A DNA stretch of 64,000 nt, taken from the NCBI GenBank assembly GCA_035546295.1, contig DATKBT010000030.1, positions 1-64,000 on the forward strand, given 5' to 3'. Numbering within the stretch: position 1 is the stretch's first letter; each line of letters begins with the position of its first letter. Positions 9,201 through 20,097 of this stretch are shown one piece after another. The position numbers were made by a program, and so were the translations under genes. The notes beneath the pieces were generated by a model. That model was given only the letters and a program-made list of their open reading frames with translations. It searched no databases and had not been told where the DNA came from. Source of the stretch: DATKBT01 sp035546295. Its GTDB lineage: Bacteria; Acidobacteriota; Thermoanaerobaculia; Multivoradales; Multivoraceae.

Positions 9201-9284
9201 CTCGAGAAGCCGAGGCTCGAGCGGAGGCTGTCCCGCGCTCTCCTCGCGCGGCTGCGGTTCGGCTCCGGCTTCTGGTAGACTCAT
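6243..9284 (-). CDS. P-loop ATPase with C-terminal TPR array (STAND-like regulator)
   Basis: A 1013-residue cytoplasmic protein. Residues about 30-170 resemble a degenerate class III nucleotide-cyclase homology region: GIAARALVLPGIVLLRG, then GFVHLTGHALRELEG near the end. I see no catalytic Asp pair there. A P-loop NTPase follows with Walker A GPIGCGKT at 212-219 and Walker B LHVVIDDVE around 295-303. From about 620 to the end it is helical TPR-type sequence (LGKLLQRQHRYAEARRLFEDLL; LGLARTYNRLGDPEAAAPL). This domain order is found in STAND-type signalling ATPases that sense ligands and oligomerise. No DNA-binding domain is visible. The ATG at 9284 is chosen because upstream in-frame sequence is a minisatellite. 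The protein is convergent with the VWFA pair and is not obviously in an operon. Confidence 0.75.
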   Translation of the reverse strand: MSLPEAGAEPQPREESAGQPPLEPRLLELRRPAMLLVAWSQGGEPMARSCDAAGVPLGNSIFALLAEPADPAVCEAAFTAGRRLFEAQPPGIAARALVLPGIVLLRGQEMVPAPDPLLDELLDRPPELEPGFVHLTGHALRELEGPWESKAVQDWRRPSGRQVPLHRLVRPARDTRPWRNPELFHRATAFVDRPDAEELSTTLASPACLVTGPIGCGKTRAVAHTLRDEAGVLWARCWSDRSGGPSLSAQLLHALSLLVPWSRSYVVRWPRNPGAEDGDSTQVVSQLAAHAGAPLHVVIDDVEAAEDRDLELVRDLLASSALGRVFRLCAIGRPASRAETICARIPRVALSPLPELEAEGVWQQLAGGLSIPPGIDRRLLRAGGGLPFVQEEGLTELVRRRHLRQLYGNYFYSGPSDVDFLPTPRLVRHVESETRRLDSVLPLQIAAVCGQELAIDLIPTICERLGTVIVTGWERRAAAGGLLATTSDSTEAVLLAPGIAASLADGLGPETEAAVRGAVAGVVTRSATDAPLTWERYRLLARTPEAIPLLLQMAGSGGGHDPEQLFHAARDELEAHRNRGGDEASELSLLMLFLRLARQLGALKNLESAIERAIGLARDEPLRRLALTTLKAEHQQYAGHLREAETSLLEGLELARGVDPTRKSLILIQLGKLLQRQHRYAEARRLFEDLLTAVERVGNRPLTAACRYHLGNLFLHEGNLPRAFECHLRSLEERRSLGLDQHIGQSLTAVAAVHLAQGAFVKAIELYKTARDHLLAFGAPGEVSYALLGLARTYNRLGDPEAAAPLVRESLDLRSSLDDQIGAALAGLDMAETHLQLGQLDQALKEARRASFRLALLDQQRYFGDAEQLLGRIHLQLRQPSRAVTHLQQAFTSHRQCGHVRDATFDRAWLLEAALALDDSVAIERHCADLGRVLSTIRYPESGEVIDLRLFRGLRWLEARGRAVGDPLAPLRRAYQALLAKTEHLETAMRNRFLFRVPDNRAILDFAAELGAS

Positions 9285-9364
9285 GGGTCGGGTCGGGAGA
9301 GCGCCGGTGCAACGGTCGGCGCTCGCGACGGGGGTCGGCCCGAGCGGCTGGCCGGCTCGGCTGT

Positions 9365-9469
9365 CAGACCGGGAACGCCCAGACCGGAAACGCCCAGACC
9401 GGGAACGTCCAGCGCCGGAACGCCCAGACCGGAAGAGGCCAGTACTGAAGAGTCCACTGTTGAAGAGCC
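9365..9469. repeat. 15-bp minisatellite, seven units, in the 9285-9787 gap
   Basis: Seven consecutive 15-base units, consensus CAGACCGGGAACGCC in the first four and drifting to CAGTACTGAAGAGTC towards the right. They lie in the 503-bp gap between the divergent ATPase/TPR gene and the next gene. Because 15 is a multiple of three, every frame reads as a pentapeptide repeat, but no frame has a credible start and a non-repetitive domain. The rest of the gap is GC-rich with nothing recognisable; it must contain the promoters of both flanking genes. Confidence 0.85.
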
Positions 9470-9787
9470 CGTCGGCCGAGTCGGCAATGCCGGTCCCTGC
9501 GGCTCGGTCCCCGGCTCCCGAGCGCTCCGCTGCTCGCGTGGCCTCTCGGCTGTCGAAGCGCTCCCGGGGGTCTGTGCGGACGAGGGTGACGACCGAGGCG
9601 ATCGCACGGCCAGCCCGTCGGCGCCTTGGGCGGTTTCCCGAGTGAGGGAGGGAATGCGCGCCGCGCTCCAGCGCGTTTTTCGCCTCTGCCGCCGCCCGAC
9701 GATGCCCCGCTCGGCCCGCGGAGCGTGCGCGGCCGTCACGCCGTTCCAGCCGGTCAACCCGATCGGAACCATGACGAGGATCATCGA

Positions 9788-10336
9788 ATGACTGCACGCC
9801 GCATGATGTCGCGACTGTTCTACTTCACCATCGAGGACGAAGGGATGTTGGCGGAGGCGTTCTCGAGTCTCGACTCCGATACGTTCGCAATAGCCTACAA
9901 GGTCCAGGGGACGGACGACGTGTTCGTCACCACGGCGGAGACCAAGGAAGCGCTCGACCGCCACGACGTCCCCTACAACCTCCTCGCCGAGGAGGACGGC
10001 TCGAGGGTCTCCCTCTACCACACGCAGCTCTCGCGCGAGGAGCTCGCCGACTACGAGGAGCCGCTCAAGGCCCTCGCTCTCGCCTACCGCGCCATCGCCA
10101 TGGCCTGCGTCGGCGTCAATGGGGAGTCGGACCTCGGCTTCGACCTCTCCGACGGCACGACCCGATACACCTACTTCACCGCGCCCGCCGGCCACACCTT
10201 CATCTGGCGCCTCTTCGGGCAGCGGGACGAGGCCTACACCTTCCTCGAGAAGCTCACGATCGGAGATCGCCGCGCCCTGGAGTGGGCGGAGGCCATTCCG
10301 CTCGAGTCCTCGAACGAGCTGACGAGCTATCACTGA
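9788..10336 (+). CDS. Conserved-looking hypothetical protein
   Basis: A 182-residue acidic soluble protein with no signal peptide or membrane segment. It starts at ATG 9788; a second ATG at 9803 is also possible. The sequence is well mixed, with normal codon usage and many aromatic residues (RLFYFTIEDEGML, TRYTYFTAPAGHTFIWRLFG), so it is likely a real folded protein. I do not recognise a family. The stop is 28 bases before the GTG of xseA, so they may be co-transcribed, but xse genes are not usually functionally linked to such neighbours. Confidence 0.65.
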   Translation: MTARRMMSRLFYFTIEDEGMLAEAFSSLDSDTFAIAYKVQGTDDVFVTTAETKEALDRHDVPYNLLAEEDGSRVSLYHTQLSREELADYEEPLKALALAYRAIAMACVGVNGESDLGFDLSDGTTRYTYFTAPAGHTFIWRLFGQRDEAYTFLEKLTIGDRRALEWAEAIPLESSNELTSYH

Positions 10337-10364
10337 GCTCGCCTATCCCCCCGACACCTACCGG

Positions 10365-11735
10365 GTGTCCCAGCTCGGGGCTGAGATCCACGAGTTCCTG
10401 GGCACCGCCTTTGCCGGCCTGTGGGTGGGCGGCGAGGTCCAGCGCCCTCATCTCGCGCGCTCGGGGCACCTCTATCTGGAGCTGGTGGAGAAGGGGGGCG
10501 GGGACCACATCGTCGGGCGGCTCGACGCCGTGATCTTTCGCGGTGATCTCCGGCGGATCCGTCCGGCGCTGGCCCGCGCCGGGGTCGACCTCGAGGAGGG
10601 TCAGACCCTGCGCTGCTTCGGCGGCCTCGACCTCTACCCGCCGAGCGGCCGGCTCCAGCTCGTCGTGCGCGAGATCGATCCCCTGTTCACGGTGGGGGCG
10701 CTGGCGCAGCGTCGTCGAGAGACGCTCCACGCGCTCGAGCGGGCGGGGCTGATCGACGCCAACCGCGCTCTGCCGCTGCCCGCTCTGCCGCTGCGGCTCG
10801 GGCTGGTCGGCTCCCGGGGGAGCGCCGGCGTCGCCGATTTCCTGGCGACGCTCGAGGCATCGCCCTGGGCCTTCCAGGTCGAGCTGGTCGACGCTGCCGT
10901 CCAGGGGGCGCGGGCCGAGCTCGAGCTCGTCGGCGCACTGCGACGACTGGAGGAGCGGCTCGCTCGCGGAGAGCCGTTCGATGCCTTCGTCCTGGTGCGC
11001 GGCGGGGGCTCGCGCACCGACCTCTCGGCCTTCGACACGCGTCGGGTGGCCGAGGCAGTGGCGCGGGCCAGCCGCCCGGTGCTCACCGGGCTCGGCCACG
11101 AGATCGACGAGTCGGTCACCGATCGGGTGGCGCACCTCGCGTGCAAGACCCCCACGGGGGTCGCCGAGCACCTCTGTCAGCGGGTGGCCGCCGCCGAGCG
11201 CGAGCTGCTCTCGCTGACCGGGAGGATCGGCCGCATCGCGGGCTCGCGACTGTCGCTCCAGCGCGCCAAGCTCGAGCGCGGCGCTGATCGCCTGCGGCTC
11301 GCGGAGGTCCGTCTCGAGCGGCTGGATCGCCGGATGGCAGAGATCGGCCGCCGCGCCGCGGTGGCCGCCGAGGTCCGGCTGCGCGCCGAGCGCCGCCGCA
11401 CCCAGACGCTGAGCCGGCGCCTGGTCGAGCCTCTCCACCGCCGCCTGCGGGCGGCCGAGCAGGCGCGCGACACGAGCGCCGTCGCCCTGGCCGATGCCGC
11501 GTCGCGGCGGCTCAGGGTCGCGAGCGAGAGGCTTCGTTCGCTGGAGCGCCTGTGCGCGGAGCTCTCGCCGAAGCGGGTGCTCGCGCGCGGCTTCAGCATC
11601 ACGCGCCACGATGACCGGGTCGTTCGGGATGCGGGCGCGATCACGGCCGGGAGCGTCCTGTCGACCGAGCTCGAGCGCGGCGCGATCACCAGCCGCGTCG
11701 AGGGGCTTCGAACCGACGGAGAGGGGGCGCCATGA
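10365..11735 (+). CDS. xseA: Exodeoxyribonuclease VII large subunit
   Basis: Catalytic subunit of exonuclease VII, which degrades single-stranded DNA to oligonucleotides in mismatch repair and damage processing. The 456 residues hold the N-terminal OB fold (VSQL...GLWVGGEVQRP...GHLYLELVE), the catalytic region with RGGGSRTDLSAFD and RPVLTGLGHEIDESVTDRVAHLACKTPTG, and a long coiled-coil C-terminus ending in the RGFSIT-type segment. The start is GTG 10365: an in-frame stop at 10320 and the absence of any other ATG, GTG or TTG between them leave no alternative. The last base pairs overlap xseB (ATGA), so both subunits are translationally coupled. Confidence 0.95.
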   Translation: MSQLGAEIHEFLGTAFAGLWVGGEVQRPHLARSGHLYLELVEKGGGDHIVGRLDAVIFRGDLRRIRPALARAGVDLEEGQTLRCFGGLDLYPPSGRLQLVVREIDPLFTVGALAQRRRETLHALERAGLIDANRALPLPALPLRLGLVGSRGSAGVADFLATLEASPWAFQVELVDAAVQGARAELELVGALRRLEERLARGEPFDAFVLVRGGGSRTDLSAFDTRRVAEAVARASRPVLTGLGHEIDESVTDRVAHLACKTPTGVAEHLCQRVAAAERELLSLTGRIGRIAGSRLSLQRAKLERGADRLRLAEVRLERLDRRMAEIGRRAAVAAEVRLRAERRRTQTLSRRLVEPLHRRLRAAEQARDTSAVALADAASRRLRVASERLRSLERLCAELSPKRVLARGFSITRHDDRVVRDAGAITAGSVLSTELERGAITSRVEGLRTDGEGAP

Positions 11736-11962
11736 GCGACGAGGATTCGCCGCCGCAGGAACACGAGGAGCTCGGTTTCACCGCCGCGATGAGCGAGCTC
11801 GAGGCGATCCTCCGCCGTATCGAGAGCGAGGACACGGACCTCGACGAGCTGGGCCGCGAGCTGCAGCGTGCGGCGCAGCTGCTCGAGGCGTGCCGGGGCG
11901 CGATCCGCCGCGTCGAGGCCGAGGTCGGGGACGTGCTGCAGAAGCTCTCCGAGGACGGCTAG
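11732..11962 (+). CDS. xseB: Exodeoxyribonuclease VII small subunit
   Basis: A 76-residue acidic helical protein matching XseB in length, composition and position. The core reads GFTAAMSELEAILRRIES, then DLDELGRELQRAAQLLEACRGAI, which is the family pattern. It binds the XseA coiled-coil tail in multiple copies to form the active nuclease. Its ATG overlaps the xseA stop. A pair of hairpins begins at the stop codon and separates it from the convergent efflux operon. Confidence 0.93.
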   Translation: MSDEDSPPQEHEELGFTAAMSELEAILRRIESEDTDLDELGRELQRAAQLLEACRGAIRRVEAEVGDVLQKLSEDG

Positions 11963-12009
11963 CAGCCTGCGGGAGTTCCACCAGGCTGCTCCGTGGGAGT
12001 CCACCACGG
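11961..12009. terminator. Tandem hairpins between convergent xseB and efflux genes
   Basis: Two adjacent perfect inverted repeats fill the 51-bp gap between convergent genes. The first is AGCAGCCTG (11961-11969) with CAGGCTGCT (11982-11990). The second is CCGTGG (11991-11996) with CCACGG (12004-12009). Neither is followed by a clear T-run, so this is at best a bidirectional hairpin terminator of the U-tract-poor kind common in GC-rich genomes. Confidence 0.55.
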
Positions 12010-12013
12010 GCTG

Positions 12014-15237
<3,224 letters not shown>

Positions 15238-15241
<4 letters not shown>

Positions 15242-16626
15242 GGCGGCGGCTCCTGGGCGCCGCCGGTCGCCGTCTCCGTCTGGGCCGACTCGGCGGCGTC
15301 GCGCGTCGCGCTGTCGGCGCGATCGAGGGGCAGCGTGTCGGGGCGCCCCTCGAGCCACGGGGCCGGCGCCTGCCGATCGGCGACGCGCACGCGCATGCCG
15401 TCGACCAGGGTGTCGAGGTTGGAGAGCAGGACTCGCTCGCCGGGCTCGAGACCAGCGCTCACCACGACGTGGTCGGCTCCGGCGCGCAGCACCTCGACCC
15501 GGCGCAGTCGGACCCGCTCGTCGGGGTCGACCACGGCGACCGTCGATTCGGCGCGCAGAGTCTCGCGCGGGAGCCGAACCACGCCCTCGAAAGTCTTGCC
15601 CTCGATCGTCGCCCGCACGAACAGCCCGACCGCCAGCGGCGTCGTGGCGCGGCCGTCGAGGCCGTAGGGATCATCGACCCGCGCGACCAGGTAGACCATC
15701 CGCGTCTGCGGGTCGATCTCTCCCTCGGTGCGGACGATCCTGCCCTTCCAGGTCTCGCGCCTGCCCGCGAACTCGGTGACCAGCTCGACCATCGGTCCGC
15801 GCGGGCTGCCGGCGATCGCCTCCGGAAGGTCGAGGAACTCGAGCTCGGGATCGGCGACCGGCAGGCGGATCTCGGCGGCGTCGACCGAGTAGAGCACGGC
15901 CAGCGGCGTGCCGCGGTTGACGAACTCCCCGAGGTCGACACGCGTGGCTCGAACCCTGCCGGTGAAGGGCGCGGTGACGGTCGTGCGCTCGAGGTCGAGC
16001 CGGGCCTTGGCGACCGCCGCCTCGGCCGCCGCGAGCCGAGCCCGCGCCTCGGCGAGCTGGGGCTCGCGCAGCACCAGCGGGTCGGCCTCGCCGCGACCGA
16101 GCTCGCCCCACTCGTCGCGGGCGACGGCGGCCTCGGCCTCCTCGCGAGCGAGGGCCACCTCGGCCTGGGCGAGCTGAGCCCGGGCGCTCGTGATCGCCAG
16201 CTCGTAGTCACGCCGATCGATCTCGAGCAGGGTCTCCCCCTGGCGGACGAAGCCCCCCGCCTCGAAGCGGGGCGAGACCTCGCTCACCCGGCCGGCGACC
16301 TCCGCCACCACCTGAGCCTCGGTGCGGGGGACCACGGTCCCCTGGGAGGAGACGTCGAGCCGGAGGTCGGAGGGCTCGACCTCGACCACCCGCACCAGCG
16401 GCGGAGGCACCTCGACCGGTGCCTTCTGGACGTCGGGGCGGGCCTGGACCATGAGCACGGTGGCGATCAGGCCCGCGATCAGCACCAGGAGGGGGAGGAC
16501 GATCTTGCGCCGGTCGACCCGCGACGGCGGCGAGTCGTCTGCCGGCGGCTCCAGCTCGTGGGCTCCGTGACGAGCGTGGGAGCGAGCGTCGTTTGGACGG
16601 GCGGGTTGATTCGGGTCAGCGGACAT
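15238..16626 (-). CDS. RND efflux periplasmic adaptor (membrane-fusion protein)
   Basis: A 462-residue HlyD/AcrA-type adaptor that bridges the RND pump and the outer-membrane channel. The N-terminus is polar for about 45 residues, then a single membrane anchor (IVLPLLVLIAGLIATVLMV). The lipoyl/beta-barrel halves are visible around SQGTVVPRTEAQVVAEVAGRV and TVTAPFTGRVRATRVDLG, separated by a helical hairpin. The C-terminus ends in a disordered Gly/Pro-rich tail. The ATG at 16626 has a GAGG ribosome site 6 bases upstream; an in-frame ATG at 16638 is less well placed. It overlaps the TolC gene by 11 bp and the pump gene by 4 bp. Confidence 0.9.
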
Positions 16627-18145
16627 GGGGAACCTCATCGGAGCCGCCGGCGGCCGAGAGCCTGCCGGCCGAAGGAGAACGGAGAGCGGGAGTGGTCGTC
16701 GGCGCGGCGGTCGGACGCTCCGCCTCGAAGCCGCCTCCGAGCGCGAGCACGAGATCGACGCGGGCGAGCAGCCGCGCGCGCCGAGCGGCGAGGAGCTGGC
16801 TCTCCGTGTCGAACGCCTGGCGCTGGCTCTCGAGGACGCTCAGGTAGTCGGCGAGACCGGCGAGGTAGCGGTCCTCGGCGAGGCGCGCCGCGCGATCCGC
16901 CTCCTCGGCCGCCCGAGCCAGCGCCGCCAGCCGATCTTCGAGCAGGCGCTCGGCGGCGAGCGCGATCTCCACCTCGGAGAAGGCGCGCAGCAGGGTCTGG
17001 GCCCAAGCGGCCACGGTCTGGTCCCGGCTCGCCTCCGCGAGGTCGACGTCGGCGCGCAGGCGGTCCCCCTGGAAGAGGGGCTGGAGCAGATTGGCGGCCA
17101 GGCTCCAGACCGAGAGGTCGGTGTCGAGCAGATCGCCGAGCTCACGGCTTGCGGTGCCGGTCGAGCCGGTGAGGCTGAGTTGGGGGAGCAGCGATGCCCG
17201 AGCGGCGCCGACGCCGGCGAGCGCGGCATAGACGCGCTCCTCGGCGGCGACCACGTCGGGGCGCCGGGCGAGCAGCTCCGCGGGCAGCCCCGCCGGTACC
17301 GGCGCCCCGACCGCGGGCAGCTCAGGGGCGCTGTCGAGCGCGCCCGCGGGGTAGCGGCCGGCGAGCACCTCGAGCCGGCGTCGGGCCGCATCGAGCTGCT
17401 CGCTTCGCGCCAGGACGGCGGCCGCGACGATCTCGCGCTGGGTCCGCGCCAGACGCACCTCGAGCGAGGGGGCGAGGCCGCGCTCGTAGCGGGCCTCGAC
17501 GCGCTCGAGCGTTCGCGAGCGGCTGTCGAGCGTGCGCTCCGCGAGCCGCTGCTGGAGCGCGAGCTCGACCAGCGAGAAGTAGGCGCGCGCGACCTGGCCC
17601 GCGATCGACAGCCTCGCCGCCTCGAGGTCGGCGGCGGCGGCCCGGCTGTCGAAGATCGCCGCGGAGCGGCGAGCGCGCAGCCGGCCCCACAGGTCCGCCT
17701 CCCAGCTCACCGAGAACGAGAGGCCAGAGCTGGTCGAGGTGGTGCTCAGCACCCGATCCTCGCCCCCCGGGATCGGCAGCCCGATGAAGTTCTGCTTCGA
17801 TCGTCGCGAGGCAGCTCCGACCCCGATCTGGGGCTCGAGATCCGCCCCCTGGATCCGGGCGGAGGCGATCGCGGCCTCGACGCGGGCGGCGGCGGCGGCG
17901 AGATCCCAGTTGTGAGCGAGCGCCTCCTCGACCAGCGCCGCGAGCCGCGGGTCGGCGAGGTCCTCCCACCAGCCGACGGCGCGACGGGCGGCTGCGAGCT
18001 CTTCCGTGCCGGCGAAGGCGGCAGGGGGATCGACCGGCGATGGCACCGGCTCGATGCGGGCGACCGAGGTGCAGGCGAGGCCCGTGACCGCCAAGAGACC
18101 GAGACCCGGAGCCAGGAGCCGGCGCCGGCGCAGGAAGCCGCTCAC
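16616..18145 (-). CDS. Outer-membrane efflux lipoprotein (NodT/OprM-like TolC family)
   Basis: A 509-residue outer-membrane channel. The N-terminus is a lipoprotein signal: arginines, a hydrophobic stretch (LLAPGLGLLAVTGLAC) and a lipobox Cys near residue 25. Two OEP repeats follow (residues about 60-260 and 280-460), with the WWEDLADPRLAALVEEAL motif near the start that is characteristic of the NodT/OprM branch. GTG at 18145 overlaps the TetR stop (GTGA). It completes the tripartite pump with the next two genes. Confidence 0.9.
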   Translation of the reverse strand: MSGFLRRRRLLAPGLGLLAVTGLACTSVARIEPVPSPVDPPAAFAGTEELAAARRAVGWWEDLADPRLAALVEEALAHNWDLAAAAARVEAAIASARIQGADLEPQIGVGAASRRSKQNFIGLPIPGGEDRVLSTTSTSSGLSFSVSWEADLWGRLRARRSAAIFDSRAAAADLEAARLSIAGQVARAYFSLVELALQQRLAERTLDSRSRTLERVEARYERGLAPSLEVRLARTQREIVAAAVLARSEQLDAARRRLEVLAGRYPAGALDSAPELPAVGAPVPAGLPAELLARRPDVVAAEERVYAALAGVGAARASLLPQLSLTGSTGTASRELGDLLDTDLSVWSLAANLLQPLFQGDRLRADVDLAEASRDQTVAAWAQTLLRAFSEVEIALAAERLLEDRLAALARAAEEADRAARLAEDRYLAGLADYLSVLESQRQAFDTESQLLAARRARLLARVDLVLALGGGFEAERPTAAPTTTPALRSPSAGRLSAAGGSDEVPHVR

Positions 18146-18915
18146 GAGCTCTCCTCCTCCTCGCCGCTCGGCTCGAGCGAGAGGCTGCCGGAGACGGGCG
18201 CGGGCCCGGCATCGCCGGCGGCGCGCGGCGCTCGGAAGCCGGCGGCCAGGAACTCGACCAGCCGAGCGGTCGCCTCGCGTGCGTCCCCGGTCGCGCAGCC
18301 GCCGCGCGAGAAGAGCGCGAGGTCCTCGCGGTTGGTCGCCGTCATCGCCATCGCGCCGATCGCGAAATGCAGGCGCCACAGGACGTCCGTCGCCGTCAAG
18401 TGGGGAGCCCGGCGGTGGATCGCGGCCACGAAGCGTCGGGCGACCTCGGCGAAGTTTTCGAGTAGCAGACCACGGACCCGGACGTCGGCCTCGAAGTGGA
18501 GGCGACCCAGCAGGCGTACGAAGCCCTCGCACCCCTCCGCATACTGGAGCGCCGGAGCCATCAGTGCCTCGAGGACCGACTCGAGGTCGTCCTCTCCCTC
18601 GGCCTCGAGCCGATCGAGCCACTCGAGCCGCTCCTCGTTGAGCGGGCGGATGCGCCGCTCGAGGACGGCCAGCACCAGAGCGTCCTTCGACCCGAAGTGG
18701 TAGTTGACGGCGGCGATGTTGGCGCCCGCGCGCTCGGTGATCGCCCGCAGCGAGGTAGCCGAGGCGCCCTGCGCCTCGAACAGCTCCTCGGCGGCGTCGA
18801 GCAGGGCCTCCTTGGTGTCTCGGGGCGCCTCGTCCGCAGCGACGTGCTCCACTGCGTTCGCAGCTCGTCGGGTGTGGCTCACAGCTCGTTCTTCCTCGGC
18901 TGGTGCCGATTCCAC
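18142..18915 (-). CDS. TetR-family repressor of the efflux operon
   Basis: A 257-residue regulator. The TetR_N helix-turn-helix spans residues about 33-80: TKEALLDAAEELFEAQGASATSLRAITERAGANIAAVNYHFGSKDALV, here given only to locate the fold by its hallmarks TSLRAI, NYHFGSK. The C-terminal domain has the ligand-pocket helices. An alternative GTG start 12 codons downstream (VSHTRR) is possible. It is the first gene of a tetR-tolC-mfp-rnd unit with 4- to 11-bp overlaps, so it almost certainly represses its own operon and is released by a pump substrate. A candidate operator lies just upstream. Confidence 0.88.
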   Translation of the reverse strand: MESAPAEEERAVSHTRRAANAVEHVAADEAPRDTKEALLDAAEELFEAQGASATSLRAITERAGANIAAVNYHFGSKDALVLAVLERRIRPLNEERLEWLDRLEAEGEDDLESVLEALMAPALQYAEGCEGFVRLLGRLHFEADVRVRGLLLENFAEVARRFVAAIHRRAPHLTATDVLWRLHFAIGAMAMTATNREDLALFSRGGCATGDAREATARLVEFLAAGFRAPRAAGDAGPAPVSGSLSLEPSGEEEESS

Positions 18916-18951
18916 GTCGGCGATTCGCCGCCGATTCTACCATACGGTCGC

Positions 18952-18980
18952 TTCAATCGATGTTTCAATCGATCGTTTGA
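18952..18980 (-). promoter_or_regulatory. Candidate TetR operator upstream of the efflux operon
   Basis: An imperfect 16-bp palindrome TCAATCGATCGTTTGA (18965-18980, 7 of 8 pairs) is preceded by a repeated half-site TTCAATCGAT (18952-18961). It lies 37-65 bp upstream of the tetR start, where a repressor would block the promoter. Size, symmetry and AT content suit a TetR-family operator. Recognition is by symmetry and position only. Confidence 0.6.
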
Positions 18981-19107
18981 GAGGTTCGGCCTCCGGTGCG
19001 AAGTGCGCGCTTTTGCCGGTTCCCGGTGAAGGGGCCGGAGCGGGCGTCCGCGGAGCTCGGCGGCGGCGCCGGCGCCCCTGACGCCCGAGCGGATAGAGTC
19101 GGCCGGC

Positions 19108-19983
19108 ATGTTCCAGCGGCAGACCAGCGGCTCGGTCGTGTGCCCCTCGTGCGGCAGGCTGGTCGGCGTTCGCGATCCGCAGTGCCTGAACTGCGGGCGG
19201 CGCAACCCCGGGATGTGGGGGTTCACCCAGCTCTTCCAGACGCTCGGCCGCGATCTCGGGTTCGGCCCGATCGCGATCGGCACCTGCCTGATCCTCTACG
19301 TCGTGAGCCTGGTGATGGATCCCTCCGAGATCGGGATGGCGGGGTTCTTCGGGCTGCTGTCGCCTTCGGAGCGGGCGCTCGGGCTGTTGGGTTGGAGCGG
19401 GGCGGTGCCGGTCTTCGATCAGGGGCGCTGGTGGTCGGTGCTGAGCGCGGGCTGGCTCCACGGCGGGCTGATCCACATCGGCTTCAACATGTACTGGCTG
19501 CACATGCTGTCGCCGGCGACCGCCCACATCTTCGGTCCCGGCCGCTCGATCCTGCTGTTCGTCGGGTCGTCGGTCGCGGGCTTCGCGGCGACCAGTGTCG
19601 TTCTCTACGTCAACGTGTTCTATCTCGGCTTGGCCGGTCCGCTGCGGGTGGTCGGGCTCTCGGGCGCGGCGTACACCGTGGGCGCCTCCGCCGCCATCTT
19701 CGGCTGGATCGGGGCGCTGATCTACTACGGGCGCCGCACCGGGGGCAGCCAGCTACGCCAGCAGCTCCTCGGCTTCGTGATCCCGATGTTCGTCCTCGGG
19801 CTGCTGATTCCCGGCATCGACAACTGGGCGCACCTCGGCGGCTTCGGCGGCGGATACCTGCTGGCGAAATGGCTCGATCCGATGAAGCCGGAGCGCATCG
19901 ACCACATGGTCGTGGCGCTGGTGGCGCTGGCGGCGAGCCTGCTGGCGGTGCTCGCCTCGGTGATCGTCGGTCTAGGCGGGTGA
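19108..19983 (+). CDS. Rhomboid-family intramembrane protease with N-terminal zinc ribbon
   Basis: A 291-residue membrane protein. Residues 12-31 hold a CPSC...CLNC zinc ribbon facing the cytoplasm. The rhomboid fold follows, with GWLHGGLIHIGFNMYWL (Asn of the oxyanion region), TVGASAAIFGWIGA (catalytic Ser in GAS; the usual GxSG has Ala in its last position) and IDNWAHLGGFGGGYLL (catalytic His). It therefore keeps the Ser-His dyad and is probably active. ATG 19108 puts the zinc ribbon at the very start. It stands alone between the divergent efflux operon and argC; substrate unknown. Confidence 0.88.
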   Translation: MFQRQTSGSVVCPSCGRLVGVRDPQCLNCGRRNPGMWGFTQLFQTLGRDLGFGPIAIGTCLILYVVSLVMDPSEIGMAGFFGLLSPSERALGLLGWSGAVPVFDQGRWWSVLSAGWLHGGLIHIGFNMYWLHMLSPATAHIFGPGRSILLFVGSSVAGFAATSVVLYVNVFYLGLAGPLRVVGLSGAAYTVGASAAIFGWIGALIYYGRRTGGSQLRQQLLGFVIPMFVLGLLIPGIDNWAHLGGFGGGYLLAKWLDPMKPERIDHMVVALVALAASLLAVLASVIVGLGG

Positions 19984-20097
19984 CGGCGGCGAGAGCTCAC
20001 GCAGCCGGCGGCTCGCGCTCTGAGCCGCGAGCGGCGGCACCGGAGTCGGTGCTGACTCCCTGCGCGATCGCGGCGGTGGGGCCTGTAGGATGCGCCG

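Noticed and set aside
9283..9645. Plus-strand frame with RPDRKRP-type repeats
   Set aside because: Made of the 15-bp minisatellite and low-complexity flanks, with no domain or ribosome site.
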